A stretch of DNA of 64,000 nt from Torymus aiolomorphi (GCA_036365515.1 CM070874.1:171791797-171855796); one strand, 5' to 3'. Shown: positions 21,869-33,051, counted from the first letter of the stretch. A program made the numbers and translations. The notes: generated from the letters alone by a model not told the origin.

Positions 21869-22867
21869 TCAGCGGACCCGGGAGTAAGTCCGGCGCCCCT
21901 TGTGACGAACTTGGTTTGGGCAGTGTTTTGACTTCTTTACCCCAAGCTCACCACACATAAAGCACCTGGAGAGCGTCTGCGCGTCTAATGCCTCCCGGGC
22001 AGCCTTCTCCTCTTCGAGCACCTTTCGGAGGCGCTCCTCTTCTTCTTGGAGACGGCGCTGGGCCTCTTGTTTAGCCCGGCGCGCAGTGCGCACCGCCTCT
22101 TCCCTGGCTCGCCTGGCCTCTTCCATGAGCTCCTGTGCACGAGCCAGACGAGCCTCCTCCTCCTTAAGCAAGGCGGCGCGGCACAGTCTGGCGGCCGTGG
22201 CCTCTGCGGCGGCCGCGAGCTCTTCTCGCCGACCTTGGGCCATTCCGACCCATTTGTCAGCTTGCCGTTCGCCTGCCTTACCGTGGCACTGGAGAAAATC
22301 GTCCAGTGCAACCAGGGCAGCGTCCTCCGCAGCGCGCGAGGACTTGCTGAGGCGCCGCGCCTCCTCAAGGGCCTGCTCCACCGTGACCCAGGCCACACCG
22401 ACTTCATCAGTCGGTACTCCTTTTGGGGCCTGGATCGGAGCACCTTCTCCTTTTCGTTTTGCGGCCTGAGCCGCGCCGGCGTCAACTTCCGGCGCACAAT
22501 GATGGTCTCGGGTCGTCTCCTCTTCGGGGACTCGGCCAGCACCAGTGGGCTCGGTTGGTGCCACTTCTTGAGGTCGGGTCCCGCTCTCATCCCGCTGCTC
22601 CTTCGGGGGATGAGGTCGCCGGAGCGGGGATGGACCGGCGCTTGTGTCGGCCGGCCTCGAGGGTCCCCTTCTTGGCTCCGGTGTCTCTATCTCCTCAATC
22701 ATGAGGGTGGAGGGCTCTTCCAATGGTGGGGGTTTCAGCGTCACCGTATCAATACCCTCCACCACCTGCTCCAGGAAGTCGATGACGGCGGGGTCAGGTT
22801 GACACTGGATTAATTCAGCGATCACCCGTTTCGCCGTCTCCGCTACCTCTGGAGTCAGGCATGGCAT
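21869..22867 (-). CDS. Gypsy F ORF3: coiled coil plus C-x2-C-x10-C-x5-H finger
   Basis: About 332 residues from the first clear ATG (MPCLTPEVAE) at 22867. Order: a helical N-terminus; a Pro/Glu-rich linker with PP repeats; a long Ala/Arg/Glu-rich stretch (about residues 165-300) whose heptad pattern predicts a coiled coil; then a cysteine motif CFMCGELGVKKSKHCP...H and a basic tail (KGRRTYSRVR). The frame lies between the integrase remnant and the polypurine tract and is uninterrupted. Gypsy E has a counterpart in the same place with identical cysteine spacing (C-x2-C-x10-C-x5-H). No zinc knuckle is seen in the Gag of either element. I infer this protein supplies nucleic-acid binding. An unrelated role is possible. 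Confidence 0.7.
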   Translation of the reverse strand: MPCLTPEVAETAKRVIAELIQCQPDPAVIDFLEQVVEGIDTVTLKPPPLEEPSTLMIEEIETPEPRRGPSRPADTSAGPSPLRRPHPPKEQRDESGTRPQEVAPTEPTGAGRVPEEETTRDHHCAPEVDAGAAQAAKRKGEGAPIQAPKGVPTDEVGVAWVTVEQALEEARRLSKSSRAAEDAALVALDDFLQCHGKAGERQADKWVGMAQGRREELAAAAEATAARLCRAALLKEEEARLARAQELMEEARRAREEAVRTARRAKQEAQRRLQEEEERLRKVLEEEKAAREALDAQTLSRCFMCGELGVKKSKHCPNQVRHKGRRTYSRVR

Positions 22868-22970
22868 ATCCTGCAACAAGCAAATTAATCTCGAAAAGTG
22901 GTGAGTATGAGGATCGGAAACAAGGACGAAAACGGCTTAGTATGGACGGCACAATTCTTGGACTGCACAG

Positions 22971-23426
22971 TTAGCGCTTTTTGGACGCTCGGGTTCGACT
23001 GGGGCTATTTGGCCCGACATCAACAGGTGCAGGCTTCTTCTTCGAGCCCTTTGGCCTTCCTGGTCCTCGCTTGGACTCTGTTGGACCGACCACACTTGTA
23101 GGTCGGCCGTCGCTCGCACGCTTTCCTGGCCTAACTAATAGCGCGGTCTCACGAGATGGACAGCGCCTCTTAGCCGTCGCCCGAGGCTTTACATTTCCCT
23201 GGCTACCTCTATTGTCCGGTGGCGTGCCATGCTCGACTGAAGAGTCCCTCGGTGGTAGCGATTGGGCTACTTCCGGACTACTTTTGTCCAAGTAGTCCTT
23301 GGGCTCTTCTGCAGAGACGTATCGCTTGAGTTGCTGCTCATGGACGGAATGTATCGTTCGACCATCCTCACCTTGAATCTCATAGGAGTTTTCGCCTAGA
23401 ATATTCACAATCGTGTATCGCCCCAC
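22971..23426 (-). pseudogene. Gypsy F integrase C-terminal domain with AT-hook-like motif
   Basis: The frame begins in an SH3-like integrase C-terminal domain (GRYTIVNILGENSYEIQ), the region that follows the core in Gypsy Pol. It continues into a basic Ser/Pro-rich tail with KRGPGRPKGSKKKP, which fits an AT-hook (G-R-P core with flanking Lys/Arg). AT-hooks bind the minor groove of AT-rich DNA, so this tail could bias integration sites. That is inference. The frame differs from the core integrase segment at 23652-24032, and about 220 bases between them hold stops in all frames. Confidence 0.65.
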
Positions 23427-23651
23427 GTTCTTTGGGGCTAATTTGGCAGAAATCCCCTAAGCTGCAGAGGATAGTACCTTATTCGCTCTCCATACACGAT
23501 CGCCTAGACAGAATTTTGGATGTCGACGATGAGCGTCATAATATTTGGCTTGTCTCGTCTGCTCTGCTTGCGCGTCGGCCGCCGTCCGAACGTGCAATTC
23601 GCGGAGCTTGTCCATGCGCGCCACCCAATTATTTATCGCCTCTTGCTGCCC

Positions 23652-24044
23652 TTACTCTTCGGCTAACCTGTCTTCCTCCCGCCTTAGTGTCTTCGATGGG
23701 TCAGGCTGTAGGCCGTAAATGAGCATGGCAGGATTTATCTTGGTAGAGCTGTGTTCGGCCGTATTATACGCGAACGCCAGCTCGTTTAGATGCTCATTCC
23801 AGGACCGGTGATTCTCCTCAGCGTAAGACATGATTATGGTCTTCAACGTTCGGTTCACACGCTCGACGGCATTGGTTTGAGGGTGATATGGTGGTGTAAA
23901 CGTGTGATGCACGTTTCTCTCCTTTAAGAATGCCTCTAAGGGTGCATTCTTAAATTCAGTCCCATTATCGGAGAGAAACACCTCGCGGACACCGAGCCGC
24001 AGAGATACTCGTTCGTTGAGCCCTTTTATCACCTATTTGCTATC
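23652..24044 (-). pseudogene. Gypsy F integrase core fragment
   Basis: The segment starts inside the core domain, just before the second catalytic motif: REVFLSDNGTEF (Asp), then TPPYHPQTNAVERVNRTLK (Glu) and AFAYNTAEHSSTKINPAMLIYG. The first Asp motif and the HHCC zinc domain are absent. Upstream the sequence passes directly into Gag without protease, RT or RNase H, separated by a TAG. A large internal deletion has joined Gag to mid-integrase near 24033-24045. The stop at 23652-23654 ends the core early. Confidence 0.8.
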
Positions 24045-25064
24045 TGCCCTTTTTATCCCCACTAGGCTGGTTTGTAATTTGTCCGCCGTCCCATCGCGTA
24101 TTTTCCCAGTTACCCTTTTCCTTAGGTTTTCTGGCTGGCGCGGGCTAGGATTTTGCCCCTTGTTCTCGTCGGTGCCTTTCTTTGTCAAGGCCGATAAACA
24201 TTCAGCCATGACCCGACGGAACATAGCCTCGAGGCTCTTTCGAGGCTCGTGCTGTTGGTGCCCCATCGCCGCCACACCTGGGTTCTGCTTTTTCCGCTGA
24301 TCTGTGGGCGGCTCTGTCGGCACGTAGGCAAATTCTGGCATGTACGTGCGCTCGGGTGGTGTTGGTGAGTGATACACCTTATCTGCCGCGAGCGCTAATT
24401 CGGTTTCCCGGTCCAGGTCCAGAAGCCCTCGGTAATCCGTAATTTGATTTCGCATTACCATCTTTTGCAGTTCCTGCCGCATGTGCCGGTGCAAGACGTC
24501 TTACTGTTGAGCAATGCTAGGCACCGGAACCAACTTGAGTATCATGGCTTGTAGATTTACTACGTAATCACGCGTGAGTTAATCTCTGCCTTGAGTTCTC
24601 GCATTTATTTCCGCCAGGACTCGTTGCTGATGTCCCCTGTCCCCGCCATACATGTGCGTTATGGCCTCTTTGAAATCTGGCCACGATCGCCATGTATAGC
24701 GGTTACTCCGGTACCTGGTGGCTGCTACCCCCGTTAGGAGCTCTGACAACGATGGAAGTACCTCGTCGTGTGTCAGATTAGCTAGAGTTCTGCATTCCTC
24801 TACTCTCGTGAGGAATAATTCAACGCTCTGCTCCTTTGAGGACCCTGAGAACTTGATGTGCCATTTTCGGACTATCTGGCCCACATCACGGTTCGTCTGT
24901 TGAGGCAAATACGTATGCCTCCCAGACGGGTCCTGGGTCGCGCCATTCCTTGTCTGGCGCTGGGAAGAATTTCTGGTATCATTCCTCCCAGCCTCTGTTG
25001 GGGACTGGAGACTCGGGCTGCTGCTGTTAAACTCCGCATACGTGAGCGTGTCTTGGAAGTTCAC
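24033..25064 (-). pseudogene. Gypsy F Gag, capsid and C-terminal part
   Basis: Two frames. 24579-25064 has a Retrotrans_gag-type capsid: DVGQIVRKWHIKFSG, SVELFLTRVEECRTLANL, LPSLSELLTGVAATRYRSNR, WPDFKEAITHMYG. 24033-24494 continues with the rest (YRGLLDLDRETELALAADKV) and a Lys/Gln-rich tail. A gap of about 80 bases with stops separates them. The capsid aligns well with Gypsy E Gag (DVGQVVRRWGFKFAG). No CCHC knuckle is found. The last Gag codons run into the integrase remnant at the internal deletion. Confidence 0.82.
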
Positions 25065-25357
25065 GTGCGGTGACCCTCATCTACGGCCTGTGCTTGGGGG
25101 TTGAATTCCCTCTAAGTGCGTACTTGAGGTTGGATGTCGAGCTCCTTGCAGTATTCGTACATACTCTTTAAGCTCTTCAACCACCTCGACGAGTGTTTTG
25201 ATTATCGCCAGTTGCTGCTCCGATAATATGACTGCTATCCCAGCGGTTCGCGACTCATGCTCGCGGCCACTCCAGGTTTTGCGGCTGTGGCAGATTTCGC
25301 AATTGTTGCCAGAACCCGTGCTGCCCATTTCGTGCTAACAACGACTATTCTTCTTGG

Positions 25358-25585
25358 TTGCGCTGGTATTGTCGTTGCCTGCGCTGCTCTTCCAGGAGCA
25401 CTTGCTGCCGCTGCTGCTGCTCCTGCTGCTCCTGCTGCTGTTGTTGCTGTTGCTGCTGTTGCATCCGTCGCTGCTGCTTTGTTGCTGCTGCTGCTTCAGC
25501 TGCAGTTGCTGCATTTTCTGCTGCTGCAGTTGTTGCTGATGCAGCTGTTGCTGTTGGAGCTGTTACTGTTGAAGCTGTCGGTGGG
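25358..25585 (-). repeat. CAG/CAA-rich low-complexity tract inside Gag of Gypsy F
   Basis: On the minus strand this is a mix of CAG, CAA and AGC codons, reading as poly-Gln with Leu in one frame and poly-Ser/Asn in another. Frame changes inside the tract are likely because it lies between two good Gag segments in different frames. Plus-strand Ala/Leu/Cys-rich reading frames here are shadows. Confidence 0.8.
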
Positions 25586-26059
25586 TGCTGCAGAACTAAA
25601 TAGCTCTCTCCCGGAATCCTCCTGGCCGTTTGCTTCTTCTGCTGGCTCTACCACTGCATTATGTGCTTGTTGTGGAATGTTCATCCTCCGAGACTCCAAG
25701 AGTTTCTGCATCACTATCGGTTCATCAAGGAGCATTATGAACGGGTGCGGGTGGTTTAGGTCGGTATTCGGATCCACAATAGTCGACCCAGACTTGTTCA
25801 TCAACGTTAAGTCGATGAACGCCCTTCGGAACTGCTCGCGTTTGGCAAACGCTTGCTGCTCCGACAGCACCGGCTCTGGCACGAAATCGGCGGCACTATA
25901 ATCGCCCATAAGCCACTTGATCGCTGTCAGCATATTCACTGACTGCAGATCTGACTGCTGTAGACCAACGGCTTGCATGGCCTCGCTAATTTCCTCTTTG
26001 GGCTGTGTATACGCCCAATTGAGTATCGCAGATTCCGCAAATTGCGATGATCGGGCCAT
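25496..26059 (-). pseudogene. Gypsy F Gag N-terminal domain
   Basis: The first ATG that fits is at 26057-26059 (MARSSQFAESAILNW). The domain includes a helical part ending in K-W-L-M-G-D-Y-S-A-A-D-F and then SGSTIVDPNTDLNHPHPF. Gypsy E has a related N-terminus (ESAAKAIYNW ... KWLAGNYDPEDF) starting from an equivalent ATG, which supports the start chosen. The segment runs into the Gln/Ser-rich tract at 25585. This would be the membrane- or particle-organising part of Gag. No function beyond that can be read. Confidence 0.75.
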
Positions 26060-26805
26060 GGTGTCAATTGGCTGTGCCCTTCCCACGAACTTATTTTACT
26101 AGCGCGAGTAGCATCCGGATTGATGGCAGAGAGGGTTTGCCTTTTCAACCCGTGAGCTAGCTTTTTCAACGCGAACCCGGCTTACTTTCTAAGAGCTACG
26201 GCGGTTGCTCTTAACCTGGATAACGCACGAGGGTTTCCCGTATGCCGCTTTAAAAAAAAACAGCTATTTCTGTAATTAATTACTATTTGTAATTAATTAC
26301 GCTCAACTACTCGCACTTGTAATTTTAAAATAAATATATGTGAAAAAAAGATATATATATATGTGTCAAAATGGACAATATTACAAAAAACACAATTTTC
26401 GTCCAAAAAAAAAATAATTCGTATCGGAAAAAAAAATTAATTAAAAAAAAATTAATTATCGCTTAAAAAAAAAAATTTTGTCGTTAAAAAAGATAATTGT
26501 TATTAAAAAAATTTTAATTGTTAAAAACAATTACCCAACGCACAAAAATTTCGCAATCAAGATCTCTCCTCGTCGGCACTCTAGGTCGAGGGTTATTGAC
26601 TATCGCTCGCCTAACCTCTCGACCGCACTCTCGCAAAAGCACGGCTATGTCACGCACACGCACACACGCGCCTACGAGCAGCGGCACGAAGAGTCTTTCT
26701 TTGCAGCTTACGCTTAGCTACGCTGCTGAGCTTCTTCGCGCCAGGCTTCGCCGCGGATCACGTACGCGCCGCGGGTCCTTCTCCATCCCCAAAACGAATT
26801 GCTAG
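26060..26805 (-). other. Gypsy F leader, AT-rich with A/T homopolymers
   Basis: Between the Gag start and the right LTR. 26240-26530 is made of A runs alternating with attaatta strings, while 26540-26790 is GC-richer with CACACGCACAC strings. A primer-binding site should lie at the right edge but I could not assign one. TGGCGCGAAG on the minus strand near 26731-26740 is the nearest candidate and is not adjacent to a clear LTR end. No gene is seen. Confidence 0.5.
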
Positions 26806-27788
26806 TGGCGGAAAATCCCAAAAAGCCACAGACCAGCGATGGCCTAGAACACGGTGCCGCGGGTGTCAGACTAAAATGACTTGCCCGGGGATCTGCTCCT
26901 GGAATCCCGAAAACAACGCGAAGATCGCACGCGAACTTCGCTTTGGAACTAATTGGATTGCTGAGTGAAAAGCGCCCGCTCGAAGAGTGAAGCGCGCGGA
27001 CGTTCAGATATGTAAACGACCGACGGAGTCGTTTTCCCGCAGAGGCGGCGGTATCCGGGAGAAGGACAGGTTGCAATGAACAACGAGACGAGTAACTAGA
27101 TATCACAGTATATTAAAAGCACTAATAGATACAAGCACAATGCACGTGCTGATTAAAACAGTAAGTTAGTTCGCGCGCGACAGTTAATATTCAAACGCGC
27201 GAATGATACGGCGCATGGCGAAGCTGCTATTTTCGCGCGCGGTGTTAAAGTACGACGGGCTGACACACACCCGCACGTACATGGTACAGAAAGTTTGCAC
27301 GGGGCGATTTCCGTGCAAACCTTTACATTTAACACGAGGGATGAGAGAATAAGACTTACTTTTGAAGAAGCAACCGGTGCACTTGCCTCTCTCTGGCTCT
27401 CTCGCCCGCGCAGTAGTCGCGCTCTATGTCTCTCTCTCTCTCTCTCTCTCGGATATATAAGCACCTTTTAATTGCGCGATAGTTCTTTTATTTGTTATGC
27501 GAACTCTTTATGTAATGCTGTCAACATAGTTTAATTTATTTTCTCTTATTTTTCTTTTGTACATACTCTTTCTCTTCTTCGTTCTCATTTTATGTATATT
27601 TATATATATCTTTCCTTTTTTTTAATTTGTTTTATCGCTTTTATATAAATTATATTAAACTTTTGTGATATATGTACAGGGGACGTACCCCTTCCAAGCG
27701 TTTTACACTTATACCTTTATGATTAATATTGTACTAGCCTTTGGCTATTAAGGACCAGGAGTCCTTAGCGATCAAATAAACAATCAAT

Positions 27789-27886
<98 letters not shown>

Positions 27887-27974
27887 CTCGCTGAATAGGG
27901 TCGGCAGGCAGGGGGGCTGGCTGCCGGCTCCTCGCTCGTTGTCTCGTGTCTTGCACGTGCACATGGCGCGGTAT
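26806..27974 (-). repeat. Right LTR of Gypsy F, interrupted
   Basis: Blocks shared with the left LTR: 26806-26975 with 16600-16770; 27405-27430 with 16815-16850; and 27884-27973 with 16870-16957. The middle part 26990-27375 is absent from the left copy, which looks deleted there. Two (TC)n tracts of the LTR are sites of insertion: one at 27430-27450 (non-LTR fragment) and one at 27974-27992 (element B). The remaining U3 side expected after element B was not found. Confidence 0.7.
27451..27883 (+). mobile_element. 3' fragment of a non-LTR retrotransposon inside an LTR (TC)n tract
   Basis: About 340 bases of AT-rich 3' UTR-like sequence start at ggatatataagc right after a 20-base (TC)n. They end in aggagtccttagcgatcaaataaacaatcaatcaa and then about 90 bases of (TC)n. 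The string ggaccagGAGTCCTTAGC resembles the 3' end of element C (ggacccagAGTCCTTAGC), so it may be a strongly 5'-truncated relative of C. In the left LTR the same position (16852-16872) has only a short TC tract, which gives the empty site. Confidence 0.75.
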
Positions 27975-27992
27975 CTCTCTCTCTCTCTCTCT
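27974..27992 (+). repeat. (TC)n tract at the 5' junction of element B
   Basis: A short TC run directly before gtaggtataacagc, the start of element B. Its LTR context (ggcgcggtatc) matches that of the (CT)n tract before element A. Confidence 0.85.
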
Positions 27993-28305
27993 GTAGGTAT
28001 AACAGCTATAACATCTGTCTTGACGCTCTGCCGTTCGGCGACTATTTTCGTTGTCTGACCACACCTGTGTGAGTGTATACTGTTCGCAGAGCAACCGGTC
28101 TCTCGCAGGCTCCATGTGCACGGAGCAGTACTGCATGGCTCCATTTTTTTGAGCCAGGGAGTCCATTTTTTACCATCACGATTACTTCGGAGAGGTTAGG
28201 ATCGCAGAGGCAGTTTTCGGCGGGACCTCGACGTTAATCAACAGCCTTGAGGTTGGTACCACCTGTGCTCCTTGTTGCGATTGGCTTGCTCTTCTCACCG
28301 GGGCC

Positions 28306-28440
28306 ATGGATTATAAGTGTGCTGTATGTGGCACGCTATCTACGTCGCCACTTAGCTAATGCCTAACGTGTCATCGCCCGTGCCACTCGAAGTGCTCGGG
28401 TAAAAAAGGGAGGCATCTGTGATAACTGTCGCAATGCAGT
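28306..28440 (+). pseudogene. PHD-like zinc finger at the start of element B ORF1
   Basis: From the ATG at 28306 the sequence reads M-D-Y-K-C-A-V-C-G, then after a TAA a C-L-T-C-H-R-P-C-H-S-K-C string. In a shifted frame it then gives I-C-D-N-C. The Cys/His order (C-x2-C ... C-x2-C/H ... H-x2-C ... C-x2-C) fits the PHD-like fingers known at the N-terminus of ORF1 in several CR1-group elements. It needs one stop and one frameshift to be ignored to join the main frame. This is probably the true N-terminus of the element's protein. Confidence 0.6.
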
Positions 28441-30983
28441 CGCCGCAGCAGACGCCGTTAACCACGAGCCGCACCTCGCCTTCTATACATCAGGTGAGCA
28501 CGCGAGTAAAGCAGACGACCTCGCAGCGCGGCACACCAAAAACCGTGCCCCCCCTCAACCAACAATCGCTGCTCGGTGCATTGACGCCAGCTGTGACGTC
28601 ACCGCGAGCAAGGCGCTTCAACAACTCGGCGTCTGCTTCGACACTCAGCGTATGCGAGAAGGCTACACAGCGGGTTGCAGCCCAGAAGGCGCACACTAAG
28701 GCTGACCAGCGGGTTATCGGCGGGCAGGCGATGAAGCGCTCCTCGTTAATTGAGGACGACCTGCCACCACCATCTACTGCTATTACTGACTCCGGTATCG
28801 CCTCCAAGTTCTCGGGTGATGTTGCTGGCACTGATGCTGATGTTGCTGATGTTGATACAGCAATCGTTGATACAGAGGAAGAGCCACTAGATGGCACTGC
28901 TCAAAGCAATGCAGAGGCTGTTGAATCTACAACCAGCGACAATAAAAGTCACCTCGCCTCTGCATCCGCAAGAAATAGCGACGATCTGCTGAAGCTGTTT
29001 CCGCAAGAGGCGCCACTAGGTGAGACCACTCTTCTTGGAGTCTCACAAGTTTTAATTCCGGTAAGCACCTTGGATCTCTTTTTTCGGCGCTTCGATATGA
29101 TCGAGAAGCAACTGGACGAGCTCAAATCCCTCATGAGGAGGGGCCCTGATCTTCACAGTGTAACTCCTACGTTCTCCTGTAGAGGCGCTGCTGTCGAAGA
29201 GGCAAATTTAACAGCCAGAGTCTCTGCTCTTGAGGGAGAAATAGCTAACCACACTGGTGTGTTAAGCGAAACAAACGCTAACATGAGGTTGCAGCTCCAG
29301 ACTACCGAAGGTTTTAAAGACGACTTACGAAAAGTCCACGCTGGAATTGAGAGTCTCCGAGGTGCTTGTCCGTTTCGAGAGTCTTTAGATTCTCCCTTGA
29401 TAAGGGCTGCTCCCCCAGCCTCTTGTGACTCAGCCATCGGCTGTGATACTTACGGCTCACGTTCCTCCCCTCCTCGGTTGGATCTCGGAGGCTCTGATAC
29501 AAGATCTAGCAAGGACGGAGCTGAGTGTTACGAGGTAATGATTAATGGTGTATTGAAAAGTAATGTAGACCCAGATGCAATGAAGCTGGACAATATTGCC
29601 TTCGTGGTACTCAGCACTACTCTTCCCCCTCTTCAGAGAGACGATATTGCTGGCACTCGTGTTTTGCGCTCCCGGGAACCAACCCGGGAACCAGAAGAGA
29701 GCTCGGTGGAGAGCTTGGGATCGCGCTCGGGCGCATTGCCCTCTATAATTGTTTTACTAGCAAAGCCCAGGTTAGTCAGAGAAGTGATGCGAGCCAAGCG
29801 TGCGCTTGCCAACAACTATCTCACGACTAGCGATATTAAACTCGACCTGTTGGATTCAGAGGCTGCTTCCTGCATGCCAGCGCGAAAAATTTTTATTAAC
29901 GAGATGTTGTCCCAAGAAAACTTCTTTCTTTTTAAAAACTTGAGGCCAGTAGCTCAGGAACTTGGCTTCAAGTACGTCTGGCATGCGGGAAGCAGGTTTC
30001 TAGCTAGGAGAAGAGGTGGTGAGCGTGCGCATGTCTTGGCATCAGCTTCGGACCTTCAAGCTATTTATACAGCGTACCAGTCAGCTTGCGCCAATTCAAC
30101 AGCTGTCAGGAACATAACACCGACCGAGGTAGCTAATGCAGACATTGACTCGGCTCTGCAAATGGTCCGGCGGCAACTCTTTGACGCTACTGGGCCAGTG
30201 GCGAAGGGGGGACGGTGGAATGGTAGTTTCTTTAAGGCGGGGTTCCTCAATATTAACTCGCTAAGAGCTCGCATTGAGAGACTTCGCTTTTTCCTTGCGG
30301 AGAATCCCTCCTACCATATTTTTGGAATTGCGGAATCATGGCTGGGCCCGGTTGTCGATGACGGCCTCATTCGGGTTCAGGGATATATTTTGATCAGACG
30401 GGATCGAAACGTGAATGGGGGGGGAGTTGTGCTGTATGTGCGCAGTGATTATACCGTTCGTGTGCTTGACACTTCTAATACTCACGGATCGGGCACGCCA
30501 AATAAGCCTGAATACTTGTTTTGTAGCGTGCAGCAGGGTGACTCTCCCCCTGTCCTCGTAGGGGTGATATATCGGCCCCCTAAAATTCAAATGCAAAAGC
30601 AATATGATCTCTTCTCCATCTTGAGAGACTTAACAGCTGAGTATAGCCACAAAATCATCATGGGGGATCTGAATGCGGTTCTGTTGTCGGCATCCGATGA
30701 CGCAAACACCATCCGGCGTCTTACAGAAGAGCTTTCTCTTCAAATTGTTCAGCATGGCCCTACGCATCGAACCTCTACCGCTCACACATGGATTGACTTA
30801 ATCTTGACGGATGATAATGACACAGTACTGGAGTACAAGAACAAATGTCTGCCCAGTTTTGGAAAGCATAGCATTTTGGATGCTACTATAGACATCTACT
30901 CTTTGAATCCCGTTCGAGAATCTTTCTCTTATAGGGACTACAAGAGCATAAGTCCGGAAGCACTAAATGATATGCTCATTTAA
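28419..30983 (+). pseudogene. Element B ORF1 fused to APE endonuclease
   Basis: One open frame of 854 codons; the first ATG in it is at 28434. The first third is Ser/Thr/Ala-rich. A helical segment (LFFRRFDMIEKQLDELKSL) may be a coiled coil. Next comes the C-Y-E-V-M-I-N-G-V-L-K block and the FP25K-like domain (RKIFINEMLS, FFLFKNLRPVAQELGFKYVWH, RRRGGERAHV). Without any stop it enters the endonuclease: L-N-I-N-S-L, GIAESWLGP, GGGVVLYV, GVIYRPPK, I-M-G-D-L-N-A and GKHSILDATI, with its catalytic residues intact. The frame ends at TAA 30981-30983, where element A reads on into the inter-domain region. Confidence 0.85.
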
Positions 30984-33051
30984 TGTGACTGGATGGCCAT
31001 GAGCTCAATCGAAACCGACTTGGAGGGTGCTCTGCTGTCATTGAATCATAATCTTAATGTAGTAATTAACAATTTGGCGCCTCTTAAATAGGTTTGTTCT
31101 CATAAAAAATATGCTCCTTGGCTTGGGCCTGAGTTGAGGCTACTCATTGATAAGCGCAATGCTACTCACAGGCGTTATAAGCACACTGGGAGAGCTGAGC
31201 TGCTCGATCAGTTTCTCCGACTCAGTGAGGAGGTCGACGTTCGCCTAATCGAAGAGCGGAATTCCTTTATGCAACAACATCTCACTGATGCTCTCGATAA
31301 TAATAAGAATATCTGGAAGGAAATGCGTAACCTTGGCCTCCTTTCGAAACGTAAAGACGAGGATTTTCACGGGTTCACGCCGGAAGAGTTAAATGCTCAC
31401 TTCGCTGGGGTCTCTTCCTCTTCTTTGGAAGACATAGACGAAGCATTGGACCTGATAAATACTGCAAATGAGGAGGGTTTTCATTTTAAACCGGTAAATT
31501 ATAATGATGTTGTCCTTGCCATTTCTCACTTCTCCTCGCAGGCAAAGGGGGGCGGATGGGATTCCCCAGCAGGTTGTTGCAGGGGCTCTTCCAGTTGTTG
31601 GCGACTTTCTGGTCAACATTTTCAACTCGTCTTTCGCTCAGGGGATCTTTCCGGGGGCCTGGAAAAGTTCGCAGCTCGTTGCACTTAAAAAGAAAGTGGC
31701 ACCAACATCAGCCTCGGATTTTCGGCCCATTGCAATGCTCTGTTTTCTCTCCAAGGTTCTTGAAAAGCTCACCCACACCAAAATTACGGAGTATCTTAAT
31801 GAAAATAAACTTCTTGATCCCCTCCAAACCGATTTTCGTAAACACCACAGTACTCAAACAGCTCTGATTAAACTGACGGACGATGTGCGTATGGCCATTG
31901 ATAAAAAGAAGGTAACTCTTCTATTATTATTTGATTTTAGTAAGGCGTTTGATACGATTTCGCCGTCAAAGCTTCTGCGAAAGCTTCGGCAGCTCGGGTT
32001 TTCCAGGGCAGCTCTCCTGTGGATCAAATTATACTTACAAGGTCGGTCCCAGATGGTAATCTCTCAAAAGAATGGTAACTCGGATTACCTAGAAACCAAT
32101 ATGGGAGTTCCACAGGGTTCTGTCCTGGGTCCCCCACTTTTCTGCCTTTACGTCAACGACCTGCACGACATACTTGACGGACTAGCGATAAATTATATCT
32201 TTTATGCAGATGACCTTCAGATTTATCTAAACACCACCAAAAAGGAAGTTCTGGGGGCCATAGCTCAACTTTCTAATGCGGCACAAATGATGGCTGAGTG
32301 CGCTGAGCGCTCTGGCCTGAGCCTCAACGCTGGCAAGACCAAAGCTATATTCTTCGGCTCAAAGAAAAATGTCAATGATCTCAATTCGAAAGGCTTGCCA
32401 GATGTTGGGTTGGGGGAGGGGATTCTGATCCCATTCAGTAGCGAAGTTGTGAATCTTGGTGTCGCGCTGGACAGTAAATTAACATGGAAACCTCAGATTG
32501 ACGCGATTACTAACACAGTAAATAAAGTCCTATACAGTCTGAGGTTCATCAGGGCATGCACCAATGAGACGCTTCGCAAAAGACTAGTCGAGACTTTAGT
32601 CCAACCGCATCTTGATTACTGCACAGTAGTGTGTCTGAACGCAACGAACGAACAAAGGTCCCGACTACAGAGATTGAGTAATACATGTGTGAGGTATATT
32701 TTGGGGGTTAAGAGGGATGAACATATTACCCCCTATCGGAAACGGTTGGGCTGGCTTCGAACGGACTCACGCAGGCTGTATTTTACAGCCCTCTTACTCT
32801 ATAAAATTACTCGGATGCGTGAGCCTGGTTACTTAGCGGATTTTTTCGAAAAGCATACGCCCAGACCCTCTGCTAGGGGAGAGCTGCGGGAACTTAACAT
32901 CCCCAAGGTGAGCACGGAGACTGGTGCCGGAACTTTCCAAGTTCAGGGTGCTCGTCTCTGGAACTCTATTCCCTCCTCCATTCGTCACCTGCCATCTTTT
33001 GCTGCGTTTAAGAGGGCGGTGCGTCAGCACCTATTCGACATCGATCCCTAG
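30984..33051 (+). pseudogene. Element B reverse transcriptase, with stop and one frameshift
   Basis: The frame of ORF1/EN continues after the TAA and past a TAG at 31089-31091 (LAPLK, stop, VCSHKKYAPWLG) up to about 31550. Six consecutive Gs at 31547-31552, against the five needed, shift the frame. The rest (31553-33051) is open and holds FRPIAMLCFLSKVLEK, FRKHHSTQTALI, LLFDFSKAFDTISP, GVPQGSVLGPPLF, F-Y-A-D-D-L-Q, LTWKPQIDAI and the C-terminal FQVQGARLWNSIPSSIR. Catalytic Asp residues are all present. It would copy the element RNA at the nicked target. Confidence 0.88.

Noticed and set aside
25257..25901. Ala/Leu/Cys-rich plus-strand frames of over 200 codons
   Set aside because: Antisense to Gag of Gypsy F and its CAG/CAA tract; no domain of its own.
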